NCBI RefSeq assembly: GCF_048265165.1
Contig: NZ_JBLXCD010000002.1
Location: 62,001-126,000 of the forward strand
Length of the DNA stretch: 64,000 bases
Reading direction: 5' to 3'
DNA from: Oceanospirillum sp048265165
GTDB lineage: Bacteria > Pseudomonadota > Gammaproteobacteria > Pseudomonadales > Halomonadaceae
Positions 16,820-25,617 of this stretch are shown here, in pieces (within the stretch, counting starts at the first letter, position 1; each line of letters opens with the position of its first letter). The notes beneath the pieces were generated by a model, which searched no databases, was not told the origin of the DNA, and was given only the letters and a program-made list of their open reading frames with translations. Position numbers and translations under genes: made by a program.

Positions 16820-18004
16820 ATGACCGATCACCACACCAGAGTAACCCCTACAGAAATCCGGTCAGATACCATGCCTCAAACAGCCACGATTAACCCGCAA
16901 GCAGCTAGACCAAAGAAAAGTGCGACGCCGCAAAATAGTGTGACACCTCAGAAGCGTTCAACACCAGCGGAGCGACAGCAGGCAGGCAGCTTCGCGGATA
17001 CAAAACCACTGGCTCCGACTCAAGACGCCAGAATAGCTCTGGCCCCCATGGAGGGCGTTGTTGATGCCGGAGTACGTCAACTGATCAGCGAGATTGGCGG
17101 TGTGGATTTCTGTGTCACCGAATTTATGCGTGTCACCACAGAGCTTCAGCCAAGAAGAGCCTTTATGCGCATCTGCCCCGAGCTTTTGACAGCCAGCCAG
17201 ACCCCACAGGGCACCCCGGTACATTTTCAGCTTCTGGGCAGTGACCCTCAGTTATTAGCCGCCCATGCTGAAAAAGCCGCTGCGTTAGGCGCACAAGTGG
17301 TTGATCTTAATTTTGGCTGCCCGGCAAAAACCGTTAACCGACATAAAGGTGGTGCCGTTTTACTGCAAACACCCGAGCTGATTCACGATATTGTCACCGC
17401 CTGCTCTAAAGCACTGGCAGCTACCCCAGCCCGCCTGACCGCCAAGATGCGCCTGGGCTATGAAGACACCCGTCAGGCTTATGACAATCTCAGTGCAATT
17501 GAAGAGGGCGGTGCCACAGAGCTTGTTGTTCACGCCCGCACCAAGACCGACGGTTATAAACCTCCGGCCCATTGGCAGTGGCTGGACAAGCTACGGGCAG
17601 TCAGCCACATACCCATTATCGGCAACGGCGAAATCTGGAGTCCTGACGACTACTGGCGCTGCCGTGATGTCAGCGGCTGTACTGATCTTATGCTGGGGCG
17701 TGGTTTGTTAGCAGATCCCTATCTTGCCCGCCGGATTCTTGATGATAACCCGCAACTGCCCAGCCAAGCCGATTTGAGTGCGGCCTTATTGATCTATCTA
17801 AGACGCATGCAGTTACAAGATTACCCTGGCAAGTTTCTTCTCGCCCGTGGCAAACAATGGTTGGGGATGATAAAGAAGGGATTAGTGCCTGTGGATAGTT
17901 TGTTTGATGCCGTAAAAACCTGTCGGGATGCCGAGCAGATGTTCCAACTACTGGAGCAAAGTGCCGCCGGTGAATGCCATTACGCCCATTATCTGCCTGA
18001 GTAG
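16820..18004 (+). CDS. dusC: tRNA dihydrouridine synthase, DusC type
   Basis: This FMN-dependent enzyme reduces uridine in the tRNA D-loop. Core motifs are LAPMEGVVDAGVRQLI, VDLNFGCPAKTVNRHKGGAV with the catalytic Cys, LTAKMRLGYED, VVHARTKTDGYKPPAHW, IIGNGEI and LMLGRGLLADPYL. The DusC assignment rests on APMEGV and the overall layout. Ahead of the core is an unusual extension of about 70 residues, rich in Pro, Thr, Lys and Gln, that typical DusC proteins lack. The true start may therefore be later, for example at the ATG at 16871. No clear ribosome binding site decides between them. Confidence 0.88.
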   Translation: MTDHHTRVTPTEIRSDTMPQTATINPQAARPKKSATPQNSVTPQKRSTPAERQQAGSFADTKPLAPTQDARIALAPMEGVVDAGVRQLISEIGGVDFCVTEFMRVTTELQPRRAFMRICPELLTASQTPQGTPVHFQLLGSDPQLLAAHAEKAAALGAQVVDLNFGCPAKTVNRHKGGAVLLQTPELIHDIVTACSKALAATPARLTAKMRLGYEDTRQAYDNLSAIEEGGATELVVHARTKTDGYKPPAHWQWLDKLRAVSHIPIIGNGEIWSPDDYWRCRDVSGCTDLMLGRGLLADPYLARRILDDNPQLPSQADLSAALLIYLRRMQLQDYPGKFLLARGKQWLGMIKKGLVPVDSLFDAVKTCRDAEQMFQLLEQSAAGECHYAHYLPE

Positions 18005-18040
18005 GCCAGCGGCCTTGGTCAGAAAAAAGTACGGGCGAAA

Positions 18041-18072
18041 AAAAACCGCAGCCTGCTAGGACTGCGGTTTTT
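18041..18072. terminator. Terminator shared by dusC and the tRNA cluster
   Basis: AAAAACCGCAG pairs with CTGCGGTTTTT around a ten-base loop, between the end of dusC and the convergent tRNA-Arg gene. The flanking A and T runs suit both directions. Confidence 0.85.
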
Positions 18073-18079
18073 CAAATAA

Positions 18080-18156
18080 TGGCCCGCTCGGGAGGATTCG
18101 AACCTCCGACCGCCTGGTTCGTAGCCAGGTACTCTATCCAGCTGAGCTACGAGCGG
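18080..18156 (-). tRNA. tRNA-Arg (ACG), copy 1
   Basis: This 77-base cloverleaf has anticodon stem CCTGG/CCAGG, loop CTACGAA (anticodon ACG), D-arm GCTCAGCTGGATAGAGT, T-arm GGAGG-TTCGAAT-CCTCC and encoded CCA. The acceptor is CCGCTCG/CGAGCGG with discriminator G73. The base before position 1 is C and could pair with G73. It is the last of three identical genes in the direction of transcription. Confidence 0.95.
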
Positions 18157-18232
18157 GTGGTATCAGACGTTTTACCTGTGTCTGCAACAGATTATTTTCT
18201 GGGTTGAAATCAAAATGCAATCATCAGAAAAT

Positions 18233-18267
18233 AAAAAAAGCTGTAGCTCAATGAGCTACAGCTTTTT
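18233..18267 (-). terminator. Hairpin terminator between tRNA-Arg copies 2 and 1
   Basis: GCTGTAGCTCA pairs with TGAGCTACAGC, flanked by A and T runs, so it would work in either direction. On the minus strand it sits just after tRNA-Arg copy 2. Copy 1 may therefore have its own promoter or depend on read-through. Confidence 0.8.
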
Positions 18268-18273
18268 AAAATA

Positions 18274-18350
18274 TGGCCCGCTCGGGAGGATTCGAACCTC
18301 CGACCGCCTGGTTCGTAGCCAGGTACTCTATCCAGCTGAGCTACGAGCGG
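18274..18350 (-). tRNA. tRNA-Arg (ACG), copy 2
   Basis: This is identical over 77 bases to the copy at 18080-18156, with anticodon ACG and encoded CCA. It has a different flank upstream and a hairpin terminator directly downstream. Confidence 0.95.
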
Positions 18351-18422
18351 GTGATTTCAGATATTTTGACTCTGCCTGAAAGAGTTTCGTTCACTTGGAG
18401 CAACCAAGTACCACATTTTAAA

Positions 18423-18499
18423 TGGCCCGCTCGGGAGGATTCGAACCTCCGACCGCCTGGTTCGTAGCCAGGTACTCTATCCAGCTGAGCTACGAGCGG
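18423..18499 (-). tRNA. tRNA-Arg (ACG), copy 3
   Basis: This is identical over 77 bases to the other two copies, with anticodon ACG and encoded CCA. It follows tRNA-Ser by 43 bases on the same strand and is probably in the same transcript. Confidence 0.95.
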
Positions 18500-18542
18500 G
18501 TTATATGATAAGCGTTCAAAAAACAAACGTATCAAAAAAATG

Positions 18543-18635
18543 TGGCGGAGAAGGAGGGATTCGAACCCTCGATAGGGCTACAAACCCTATACTCCCTTAG
18601 CAGGGGAGCGCCTTCAGCCTCTCGGCCACCTCTCC
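18543..18635 (-). tRNA. tRNA-Ser (GCT)
   Basis: This is a 93-base class II tRNA with the long variable arm expected for serine, loop CTGCTAA (anticodon GCT), acceptor GGAGAGG paired with the 3' strand, and encoded CCA. It is the first gene of the tRNA cluster and lies about 90 bases downstream of csrA, an order common in gammaproteobacteria. Confidence 0.95.
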
Positions 18636-18728
18636 GAAACACGCGGCAAATAATACCACGTTTTTTTAACTTGTCCATACCAGTTTCGAAAAAAATTTAG
18701 TTATTTTCCCGATAGTTACCACTGGTTA

Positions 18729-18917
18729 CTATGAGTTCCCTTCAGGGTCTTCTTTCTCACGCTGAATGCGCTGGTAAATCTCTTCACGGTGAACAGCAAC
18801 TTCTTTAGGTGCATTAACACCGATACGAACCTGGTTCCCTTTAACACCCAGAACCGTTACGGTTACTTCATCGCCAATCATTAGTGTTTCGCCTACACGG
18901 CGGGTTAAAATCAACAT
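18729..18917 (-). CDS. csrA: Carbon storage regulator CsrA (RsmA)
   Basis: This 62-residue dimeric RNA-binding protein blocks or stabilises target mRNAs by binding GGA motifs. Both RNA-binding strands are intact: LTRRVGETLMIGD at the start, and VRIGVNAPKEVAVHREEIY with the key Arg near residue 44. It lies between lysC and tRNA-Ser, the classic alaS-lysC-csrA order. GGAG-type sequence precedes the ATG. Confidence 0.98.
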   Translation of the reverse strand: MLILTRRVGETLMIGDEVTVTVLGVKGNQVRIGVNAPKEVAVHREEIYQRIQREKEDPEGNS

Positions 18918-19288
18918 CGTTGAATCTCCTTATTTCCTCGGGTTGCCAGACCTTATCTCGGTTAGGGTCTGGCTTTTATAAAGATGGATGTAGAGACCAT
19001 CTTGTAAAAAGAGCGCATATTATGCGGTAAATTAGCAGCAGCTCAACACTTTCCTGTCATAAGATTCTGATATCTGCTTTTTTGCTGTAAAAAAATGACC
19101 ACATCTCACTAATCACTTCCATTGAACCTTTACGCTTAATATTACGTTAGCAGATTCAAAAAAGATTGTCGGCAAAAACTATCGGACTATTAGTCAGAAC
19201 CTATCGTGGCCTTAATCAGGAACCCATATAACTGACCAGCAGGCTACGGGCCGAGTAACTACGCGATAATAAAAGACTAGCAGAACAA
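18918..19288. other. Gene-free stretch upstream of csrA
   Basis: About 370 AT-rich bases lie between csrA and the lysC terminator. They should hold the csrA promoter or promoters. I saw no reading frame, RNA gene or strong repeat. Confidence 0.5.
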
Positions 19289-19318
19289 AAAAAGCCTGCA
19301 GAAAAATGCAGGCTTTAC
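19289..19318 (-). terminator. Rho-independent terminator of lysC
   Basis: AAAGCCTGCA pairs with TGCAGGCTTT. On the minus strand the stem runs into seven T residues, about 35 bases after the lysC stop. Confidence 0.9.
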
Positions 19319-19353
19319 CAGGTCAGGCCCGGAAAGAATAAACGAAAGAGCGC

Positions 19354-20586
19354 CTATTCCTCTTCTTTGTCCAGACCAAAAGCGGTGTGCAGGGCACGCA
19401 CAGCCAGCTCCATGAATTTTTCATCAATGACCACAGAGATTTTAATCTCGGACGTGGACACCATACGAATATTGATACCCTCATCAGACAGAACCTGGAA
19501 CATTCTGGAGGCAACCCCTGCATGGGAGCGCATACCCACGCCCACCAGAGATACTTTTGCGATGGCGTTGTCACCGGAGATCTCGCCTGAGCCCAGCTCA
19601 GCGACCACACCTTCAAGTACAGCACGGGCTTTTTTGTAGTCGCCACGGCTGACAGTGAAGGTAAAGTCTGTGGTTTTACCGTCGGGAGCCACGTTCTGTA
19701 CGATCATGTCCACTTCGATATTAGCGGCACCCACCGGGCCCAGAATCTTAGAGGCAACACCCGGTACGTCCGGTGCATTCAGAACAGTCAGTTTGGCTTC
19801 ATTCGCAGTGAATGCGATACCTGAGATTAATGGATCTTCCATCGCGTCAGCTTCCTCAGCAACAATCAGAGTACCCGGGCCTTGGTCATCAAAACTGGAC
19901 AAAACCCGTAGGGGAACATTGTATTTACCGGCAAATTCAACAGAGCGGATCTGCAGAACCTTAGAACCAAGACTGGCTAGCTCCAGCATCTCTTCCACGG
20001 TAATGGTTTCCAGACGCTTTGCTTTGGAGCAAACCCGTGGGTCTGTGGTGTAAACACCATCCACATCAGTAAAGATCTGGCACTCATCGGCTTTTAAGGC
20101 TGCGGCCAGTGCGACACCTGTAGTGTCAGAGCCACCACGTCCGAGGGTCGTAATATTGCCGTTTTCGTCAGCTCCCTGAAAACCTGCCACGACCACCACA
20201 CGACCTTCATTCAGATCATTGCGGATCTTCTGATCATCGATCTGTTTAATACGGGCTTTTGTGTGAGAACTGTCGGTGGTAATGCTAACCTGTGGACCGG
20301 TGTAAGAGACCGCAGGGCAACCCAGCGTATTCAGAGTCATCGACAACAGAGCGATAGTCACCTGCTCACCGGTGGATACCAGCATATCCATTTCACGGGG
20401 AGTCGGTTCTTCGTTAATTTCATGAGCCAGCGCGATCAAGCGATTGGTTTCACCACTCATTGCAGAGACCACGACAACAACATCATGGCCCTCTGCACGG
20501 TAACCTTTCACTTTTTCAGCTACGGCTTTGATACGCTCGATGGAACCAACCGAGGTGCCACCAAATTTTTGAACGTAAAGAGCCAT
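19354..20586 (-). CDS. lysC: Aspartate kinase
   Basis: This 410-residue enzyme phosphorylates aspartate in the first step of the lysine, threonine and methionine pathway. The kinase domain shows KFGGTSVGSIERI at the N-terminus, GFQGADENGNITTLGRGGSD with the nucleotide-binding region, and FTDVDGVYTTDPR. Two C-terminal ACT domains (about 265-400) suggest feedback control by lysine and/or threonine. The size and alpha-plus-beta ACT layout match the Pseudomonas-type single aspartokinase. It follows alaS after a hairpin. Confidence 0.97.
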   Translation of the reverse strand: MALYVQKFGGTSVGSIERIKAVAEKVKGYRAEGHDVVVVVSAMSGETNRLIALAHEINEEPTPREMDMLVSTGEQVTIALLSMTLNTLGCPAVSYTGPQVSITTDSSHTKARIKQIDDQKIRNDLNEGRVVVVAGFQGADENGNITTLGRGGSDTTGVALAAALKADECQIFTDVDGVYTTDPRVCSKAKRLETITVEEMLELASLGSKVLQIRSVEFAGKYNVPLRVLSSFDDQGPGTLIVAEEADAMEDPLISGIAFTANEAKLTVLNAPDVPGVASKILGPVGAANIEVDMIVQNVAPDGKTTDFTFTVSRGDYKKARAVLEGVVAELGSGEISGDNAIAKVSLVGVGMRSHAGVASRMFQVLSDEGINIRMVSTSEIKISVVIDEKFMELAVRALHTAFGLDKEEE

Positions 20587-20683
20587 TATCAGCGTTCCGT
20601 TAGGGTTTGTTTTCCCCGGAAAAAACCGGGCTTGTTTCGGGTTTAGAATCTTTTAAGACCCGGAGTGAAATCCGGCACACAGC

Positions 20684-20713
20684 AAAGCGCCCTTCGGACC
20701 GAAGAGCGCGTTT
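20684..20713 (-). terminator. Hairpin after alaS
   Basis: GCGCCCTTCGG and CCGAAGAGCGC form a stem with one mismatch between alaS and lysC. The T tract on the minus strand is short (TTT), so termination may be partial. Confidence 0.55.
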
Positions 20714-20730
20714 ATGACCTTAACGCTATA

Positions 20731-23376
20731 TCAGGCCAGTTTGGATTCCACCCAGGCCTGTACTGATTGCAGCGCTGCAGGCAGAGCAGCAGGATCACTG
20801 CCACCCGCCTGAGCCATATCCGGGCGGCCACCACCCTTGCCGCCAACCTGAGTGGCAACATGGTTAACCAGCTCGCCTGCTTTAATCTGTCCGGTCAGGT
20901 CTTTGCTGACACCTGCGATCAGAGATACTTTATCATCCTTCACTGCCGCCAGAACCAGCGCACAGCGGCCCAGTTTATTCTTCAGCTGGTCCATCAGGTC
21001 ACGCAGAGACTTACCGTCGGCACCTTCAACATGCATCGCCAGCAGCTTCACATCACCGATCTCAATCGCCTGACCTGCCAGATCAGAGCCTGCAGCGCTG
21101 GCCAGCTTGGCTTTCAGTTGCTCCAGCTCTTTTTCCAGCTGTTTGCTGCGATCCATAGAGGCCGTCAGACGCTCAACCAGCTGTTCCGGTTTGGTTTTCA
21201 GCTGAGCTGATGCCTGAGACAGTTGCGCTTCACGCTCCTGGGTATACGCCAGGGCTTCAGCACCGGCCACCGCTTCAACACGGCGGACACCGGATGCGAT
21301 ACCTGCTTCAGAGGTGATACGGATAAAGCCGATATCACCGGTGCGCTTGGCGTGGATACCGCCACAAAGCTCGATGGAGAAGCTCTTGTTCTCATCAGAG
21401 CCGGCACCCATGGTCAGTACACGAACCTCACCAGCGTATTTCTCACCGAACAGCGCCATTGCGCCCTTCTCTTTCGCAGCTTCCAGCTCCATCAGTTCAG
21501 TCTGAACCGGCGTGTTAGCACGGATCTGAGCGTTAACAATGGCTTCCGCCTGAGCGATCTGCGCATCGGTCATGGCTTCAAAGTGGCTGAAATCGAAGCG
21601 GAATCGCTGACTGTCAACCAGAGAGCCTTTCTGCTGAACATGCTCACCCAGTACCTGGCGCAGGGCAGCGTGCAACAGGTGCGTTGCCGAGTGGTTACGG
21701 GCGGTGCGGTCGCGCAGATCCGCTTCAACCTGAGCATTAACGGTATCGCCTTTCGCCAGAGAGCCCTCGACCAACACACCGTGGTGTACATGGGCGTTAG
21801 AGGCTCTCTGCGTATCGCGCACATCAAAACGACTTGCATCTGAGATCAGCGTACCGCAATCCCCTACCTGACCACCGGATTCTGCATAGAAAGGTGTCTG
21901 ATCCAGTACGATCACACCTTCATCACCTGCGTTCAGGCTGTCTACTTCCTGACCGTCACGGAATAGAGCAATGATCTTGCCTTCACCCTGGGTAGCGCCG
22001 TAACCGGTAAATACTGTGTCCTGGTCCACTTTGATCAGGCTGTTGTAATCCAGACCGAAACTACTGCCAGCACGGGCACGCTCACGCTGAGCTTCCATAG
22101 CAGCTTCAAAACCGTCTTCGTCAACCTCAAGATCACGCTCACGGGCGATATCTGCGGTCAGATCCATCGGGAAACCATAGGTATCATACAGCTTGAACAC
22201 GACGTCACCGGGAATCACCTTGCCATCCAGCTCTGTCAGATCCTGCTCCAGAATACGCAGCCCCTGCTCCAGAGTTTTAGCAAACTGTTCTTCCTCAGAC
22301 TTCAGCAGACGCACAATGGTGTCACGCTGGGTTTTCAGTTCCGGGAAGGCTTCGCCCATCTCAGCCACCAAAGCATCAACCACCTTGTGGAAGAAGAGAC
22401 CTTTGGCACCCAGCTTGTTACCGTGGCGGCAGGCACGACGAATAATACGGCGCAGCACATAACCACGGCCTTCGTTAGAAGGGATCACTCCATCGGCAAT
22501 CAGGAAGCTGCATGAGCGAATGTGATCAGCTATGACTTTTAGAGATGGGTTATCATCGTTTGCACAACCCACGGCCTCAGCCACTGCTTTTAGCAGGTTC
22601 TGAAACAGGTCGATCTCGTAATTAGAGTGAACATGCTGCATCACTGCACTGATACGCTCCAGCCCCATACCGGTATCAACAGAAGGTGCCGGCAGAGGAT
22701 GCATCTCGCCATCAGCGGTACGATTGAACTGCATAAAGACCACGTTCCAGATTTCGATGAAACGATCACCATCTTCTTCTGGTGTGCCTGGCAAGCCACC
22801 TTCAATATCAGCACCATGGTCATAGAAAATTTCGGTGCACGGCCCACAAGGCCCGGTATCACCCATCGCCCAGAAGTTATCTGAAGCGTAAGGAGCCCCC
22901 TTATTATCACCGATGCGGATCATATGTGCTTCAGGCACGCCGACTTCTTTCGTCCAGATGCCATAGGCTTCATCATCGGATTCATAGACAGTGACATACA
23001 GCTTTTCTTTCGGGATGCCCATGTATTGCCCGGAGGTCAGAAACTCCCAAGCGTAGTTGATTGCATCCTGTTTAAAGTAGTCACCAAAGCTGAAATTACC
23101 CAGCATTTCGAAGAAAGTGTGGTGACGGGCGGTATAACCCACGTTTTCAAGGTCATTATGCTTACCACCGGCACGGACACATTTCTGGGAAGTGGTGGCA
23201 CGGGTATAAGGTCGTTTTTCCAGACCGAGGAAACAATCTTTAAACTGATTCATACCTGCATTCGTAAATAGCAGGGTTGGATCATCGGCGGGCACCAGTG
23301 AGCTACTGGATTCAATCTGATGGCCTTTTGACTTAAAGAAGTTCAAAAAAGCCTGGCGAATTTCTGCGCTTTTCAT
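20731..23376 (-). CDS. alaS: Alanyl-tRNA synthetase
   Basis: This protein of 881 residues, the usual length, charges tRNA-Ala. The class II aminoacylation domain begins EIRQAFLNFFKSKGHQ and contains the motif region TRATTSQKCVRAGGKHNDLE. The editing domain has the zinc site NHSATHLLHAALR and CGGIHAKRTGDIGF. A coiled-coil and the C-Ala domain with GGGRPDMAQAGG close the protein. I start at the ATG at 23376, which fits the family. The frame runs 27 codons upstream without family similarity. Confidence 0.98.
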   Translation of the reverse strand: MKSAEIRQAFLNFFKSKGHQIESSSSLVPADDPTLLFTNAGMNQFKDCFLGLEKRPYTRATTSQKCVRAGGKHNDLENVGYTARHHTFFEMLGNFSFGDYFKQDAINYAWEFLTSGQYMGIPKEKLYVTVYESDDEAYGIWTKEVGVPEAHMIRIGDNKGAPYASDNFWAMGDTGPCGPCTEIFYDHGADIEGGLPGTPEEDGDRFIEIWNVVFMQFNRTADGEMHPLPAPSVDTGMGLERISAVMQHVHSNYEIDLFQNLLKAVAEAVGCANDDNPSLKVIADHIRSCSFLIADGVIPSNEGRGYVLRRIIRRACRHGNKLGAKGLFFHKVVDALVAEMGEAFPELKTQRDTIVRLLKSEEEQFAKTLEQGLRILEQDLTELDGKVIPGDVVFKLYDTYGFPMDLTADIARERDLEVDEDGFEAAMEAQRERARAGSSFGLDYNSLIKVDQDTVFTGYGATQGEGKIIALFRDGQEVDSLNAGDEGVIVLDQTPFYAESGGQVGDCGTLISDASRFDVRDTQRASNAHVHHGVLVEGSLAKGDTVNAQVEADLRDRTARNHSATHLLHAALRQVLGEHVQQKGSLVDSQRFRFDFSHFEAMTDAQIAQAEAIVNAQIRANTPVQTELMELEAAKEKGAMALFGEKYAGEVRVLTMGAGSDENKSFSIELCGGIHAKRTGDIGFIRITSEAGIASGVRRVEAVAGAEALAYTQEREAQLSQASAQLKTKPEQLVERLTASMDRSKQLEKELEQLKAKLASAAGSDLAGQAIEIGDVKLLAMHVEGADGKSLRDLMDQLKNKLGRCALVLAAVKDDKVSLIAGVSKDLTGQIKAGELVNHVATQVGGKGGGRPDMAQAGGSDPAALPAALQSVQAWVESKLA

Positions 23377-23587
23377 ACAACTGGGTCCGTTGGCTAATAC
23401 ATGGTCTAAGGGCCCTGCTTCCTGACAAGGAGGCGGGCAAGGGGAGAAATGTTCCACCGAATAAATGATAAGTGTGGCTTTTTATCCCAAATAAAAGGCC
23501 AACATTATAAGACCTAACCACAGGAAAGGTAGTATTACTTTTGTACTGTCCGGGAATTTGCGACGCAGAAACCCCTAAAGCAGATCT

Positions 23588-24094
23588 TCAAAACAGATCA
23601 TCATGATCCGGAAAACCCTGTTCATCAAATCGTGCCTGCGCCCAACGGATATTGTCACTGGAAAATCCCCGTTGATAGAGGTGTCGCTGCTGTTTCTGAC
23701 GCACTTTAAAATCCTGATTCGGCTGGCGGAACTTTTTTTCCAGCTGGGCCAGTGCCCGTTCATTCCAGACTTTGTCTTTCGGGTCTAGGTACTCCTCTAT
23801 CAGCAGGCTGTCCAGCTGATACTGCTGCAGATACTGCCGGATAAACTGCGGACCATAGCCTCTTTCAGTGCGAGCCCGTACCAGCATCTCGATATAGCGT
23901 TCATCACTTTGGTACCCCATCTCCTGCAAGCGCTGAATGACAGAATCCAACCATTGTGCAGCCTGCTCATTTTCTTTATCCAGCTTGGTTCTGAGCTTCT
24001 GACGCAACTCTTTCTCGGCATGATCCCGACGTGCAAGATACTCCATCGCCATCTGAAAAAGCTCAGATTCTGCCTCTGCACATTTCTTTGCCAT
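23588..24094 (-). CDS. recX: Regulatory protein RecX
   Basis: This 168-residue all-helical protein caps and restrains RecA filaments. Family features are AMEYLARRDHAEKELRQKL near the N-terminus, MGYQSDERYIEMLVRAR mid-protein and RGFSSDNIRWA near the C-terminus. It lies 185 bases downstream of recA with a hairpin between them, the usual arrangement for limited read-through. Confidence 0.94.
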   Translation of the reverse strand: MAKKCAEAESELFQMAMEYLARRDHAEKELRQKLRTKLDKENEQAAQWLDSVIQRLQEMGYQSDERYIEMLVRARTERGYGPQFIRQYLQQYQLDSLLIEEYLDPKDKVWNERALAQLEKKFRQPNQDFKVRQKQQRHLYQRGFSSDNIRWAQARFDEQGFPDHDDLF

Positions 24095-24191
24095 CTATCT
24101 TTTCTCTGGTAAAGCGACACCCTTCGTTTCAAAGCTACATGACCACTTTCCCGGTGGATCAGCCCCGATATGGCATCGGCCGTTAAAAAGC

Positions 24192-24225
24192 CAAAAGGGC
24201 GCACCGTCACCGATGCACCCTTTTG
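24192..24225 (-). terminator. Hairpin between recA and recX
   Basis: CAAAAGGG-GCA pairs with TGC-CCCTTTTG with one internal mismatch. On the minus strand it is followed by GCTTTTT. It lies about 55 bases after recA and would reduce, not abolish, recX transcription. Confidence 0.65.
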
Positions 24226-24279
24226 ATTATTACAGCGCTATTATACCTGCACCGAAATACTCCATGTTAAAACACAGAT

Positions 24280-25374
24280 TTAGTCACCATCATTCAGCGG
24301 CGCTGCTTTGCCCGGTTTAGCCGCTTTATCAGCTTTGGCCGGAATTTCCGACTCTGCTTTCTGCTCAGCCTTGCCCGGAGCCGGAGTCAATAATAACTCA
24401 CGCAATTTACTGTCAAGTTCAGCCATTTTTTCAGGATTATCCAGCAGGTACTGGGCCGCATTCGCCTTGCCCTGACCAATCTTACTTCCGTTGTAGCTGT
24501 ACCACGCGCCCGCCTTATCCACCAGCTTGTGCTGTACACCCAGATCGATCACTTCACCGGCGTGGTAAATACCCTTACCGTACATAATCTGGAATTCAGC
24601 CTGCTTAAATGGAGGTGATACCTTGTTTTTCACAACCTTAACGCGGGTCTCGTTACCTACAATCTCGTCACCTTGTTTTACAGAACCGGTACGACGGATA
24701 TCAAGACGAACAGAGGCGTAAAATTTCAGGGCATTACCACCGGTGGTGGTTTCCGGATTACCGAACATCACGCCAATCTTCATACGGATCTGGTTAATAA
24801 AGATCACCAGACAGTTGGCGTTCTTGATATTACCGGTAATTTTACGCAACGCCTGGGACATCAAACGTGCTTGCAGCCCCATGTGGGAATCACCCATCTC
24901 GCCTTCGATCTCAGCACGGGGTGTCAGAGCAGCAACGGAGTCAACAATCACCACATCCACGGCATTGGAACGTACCAGCATGTCGGTGATTTCCAGTGCT
25001 TGCTCACCGGTATCCGGCTGGGAAACCAGCATATCATCCAGGTTCACGCCCAGCTTTTCAGCATAAATAGGGTCAAGTGCGTGCTCCGCATCAACAAAGG
25101 CACAGGTTTTACCCATTTTTTGTGCTTCGGCAATTACCTGCAGGGTCAATGTCGTTTTACCGGAAGACTCCGGGCCATAGATCTCAACAATACGGCCAAA
25201 AGGCAGACCGCCAATACCTAACGCAACATCCAGCCCTAAAGACCCGGTGGATACCGCAGGGATAGCTTCACGAGGCTGTTCGCCCATACGCATTACAGCG
25301 CCTTTACCAAACTGACGTTCAATTTGGCCCAGCGCGGCGGACAGAGCTTTCTGGCGATTTTCTTGATCAGACAT
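24280..25374 (-). CDS. recA: Recombinase RecA
   Basis: This 364-residue strand-exchange ATPase triggers LexA self-cleavage. It shows Walker A GPESSGKTTLT, the CAFVDAEHALDP segment, Walker B VIVDSVAALTPR, the L2 loop region FGNPETTTGGNAL and an acidic C-terminus ending in Asp. The ATG at 25374 (MSDQENRQKALSAALGQIE) fits the family. The frame continues upstream into the promoter. A LexA box lies 37-56 bases upstream. Confidence 0.99.
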   Translation of the reverse strand: MSDQENRQKALSAALGQIERQFGKGAVMRMGEQPREAIPAVSTGSLGLDVALGIGGLPFGRIVEIYGPESSGKTTLTLQVIAEAQKMGKTCAFVDAEHALDPIYAEKLGVNLDDMLVSQPDTGEQALEITDMLVRSNAVDVVIVDSVAALTPRAEIEGEMGDSHMGLQARLMSQALRKITGNIKNANCLVIFINQIRMKIGVMFGNPETTTGGNALKFYASVRLDIRRTGSVKQGDEIVGNETRVKVVKNKVSPPFKQAEFQIMYGKGIYHAGEVIDLGVQHKLVDKAGAWYSYNGSKIGQGKANAAQYLLDNPEKMAELDSKLRELLLTPAPGKAEQKAESEIPAKADKAAKPGKAAPLNDGD

Positions 25375-25410
25375 GACACACCTTTCGATTAAGATCCTTA
25401 AACTGCGAAA

Positions 25411-25430
25411 CACTGTATATGAAAACAGTA
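25411..25430 (-). promoter_or_regulatory. LexA binding site (SOS box) of recA
   Basis: CACTGTATATGAAAACAGTA has the CTG-N10-CAG core and differs at few places from the gammaproteobacterial consensus TACTGTATATATATACAGTA. Its position just upstream of the recA start is where SOS control is expected. Confidence 0.93.
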
Positions 25431-25617
25431 TAGGTGTACAGTATTCACAGAACCTATCAGGAGCCCTTTTTAAAAATGCTTTCGAATCAAAAAGATACCG
25501 ATATATTAGGGCTCAATTAGTTTTATTAACCCGAGCTTTTGGCCAACCCAAATACTGGATAAGTCTCTGAAGCCAAAGAAATCAGGTAACTTCGAATTAT
25601 AACCGTCTGGCAGACCG

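Noticed and set aside
18080..18499. Repeated 77-base blocks considered as a CRISPR or mobile repeat
   Set aside because: Each block folds as a complete tRNA-Arg and the spacers are not uniform.
25431..25460. Second LexA-like site (TACTGTACACCTATACTG) next to the recA SOS box
   Set aside because: It lacks the CTG-N10-CAG symmetry. Only the 25411-25430 site fits the consensus.
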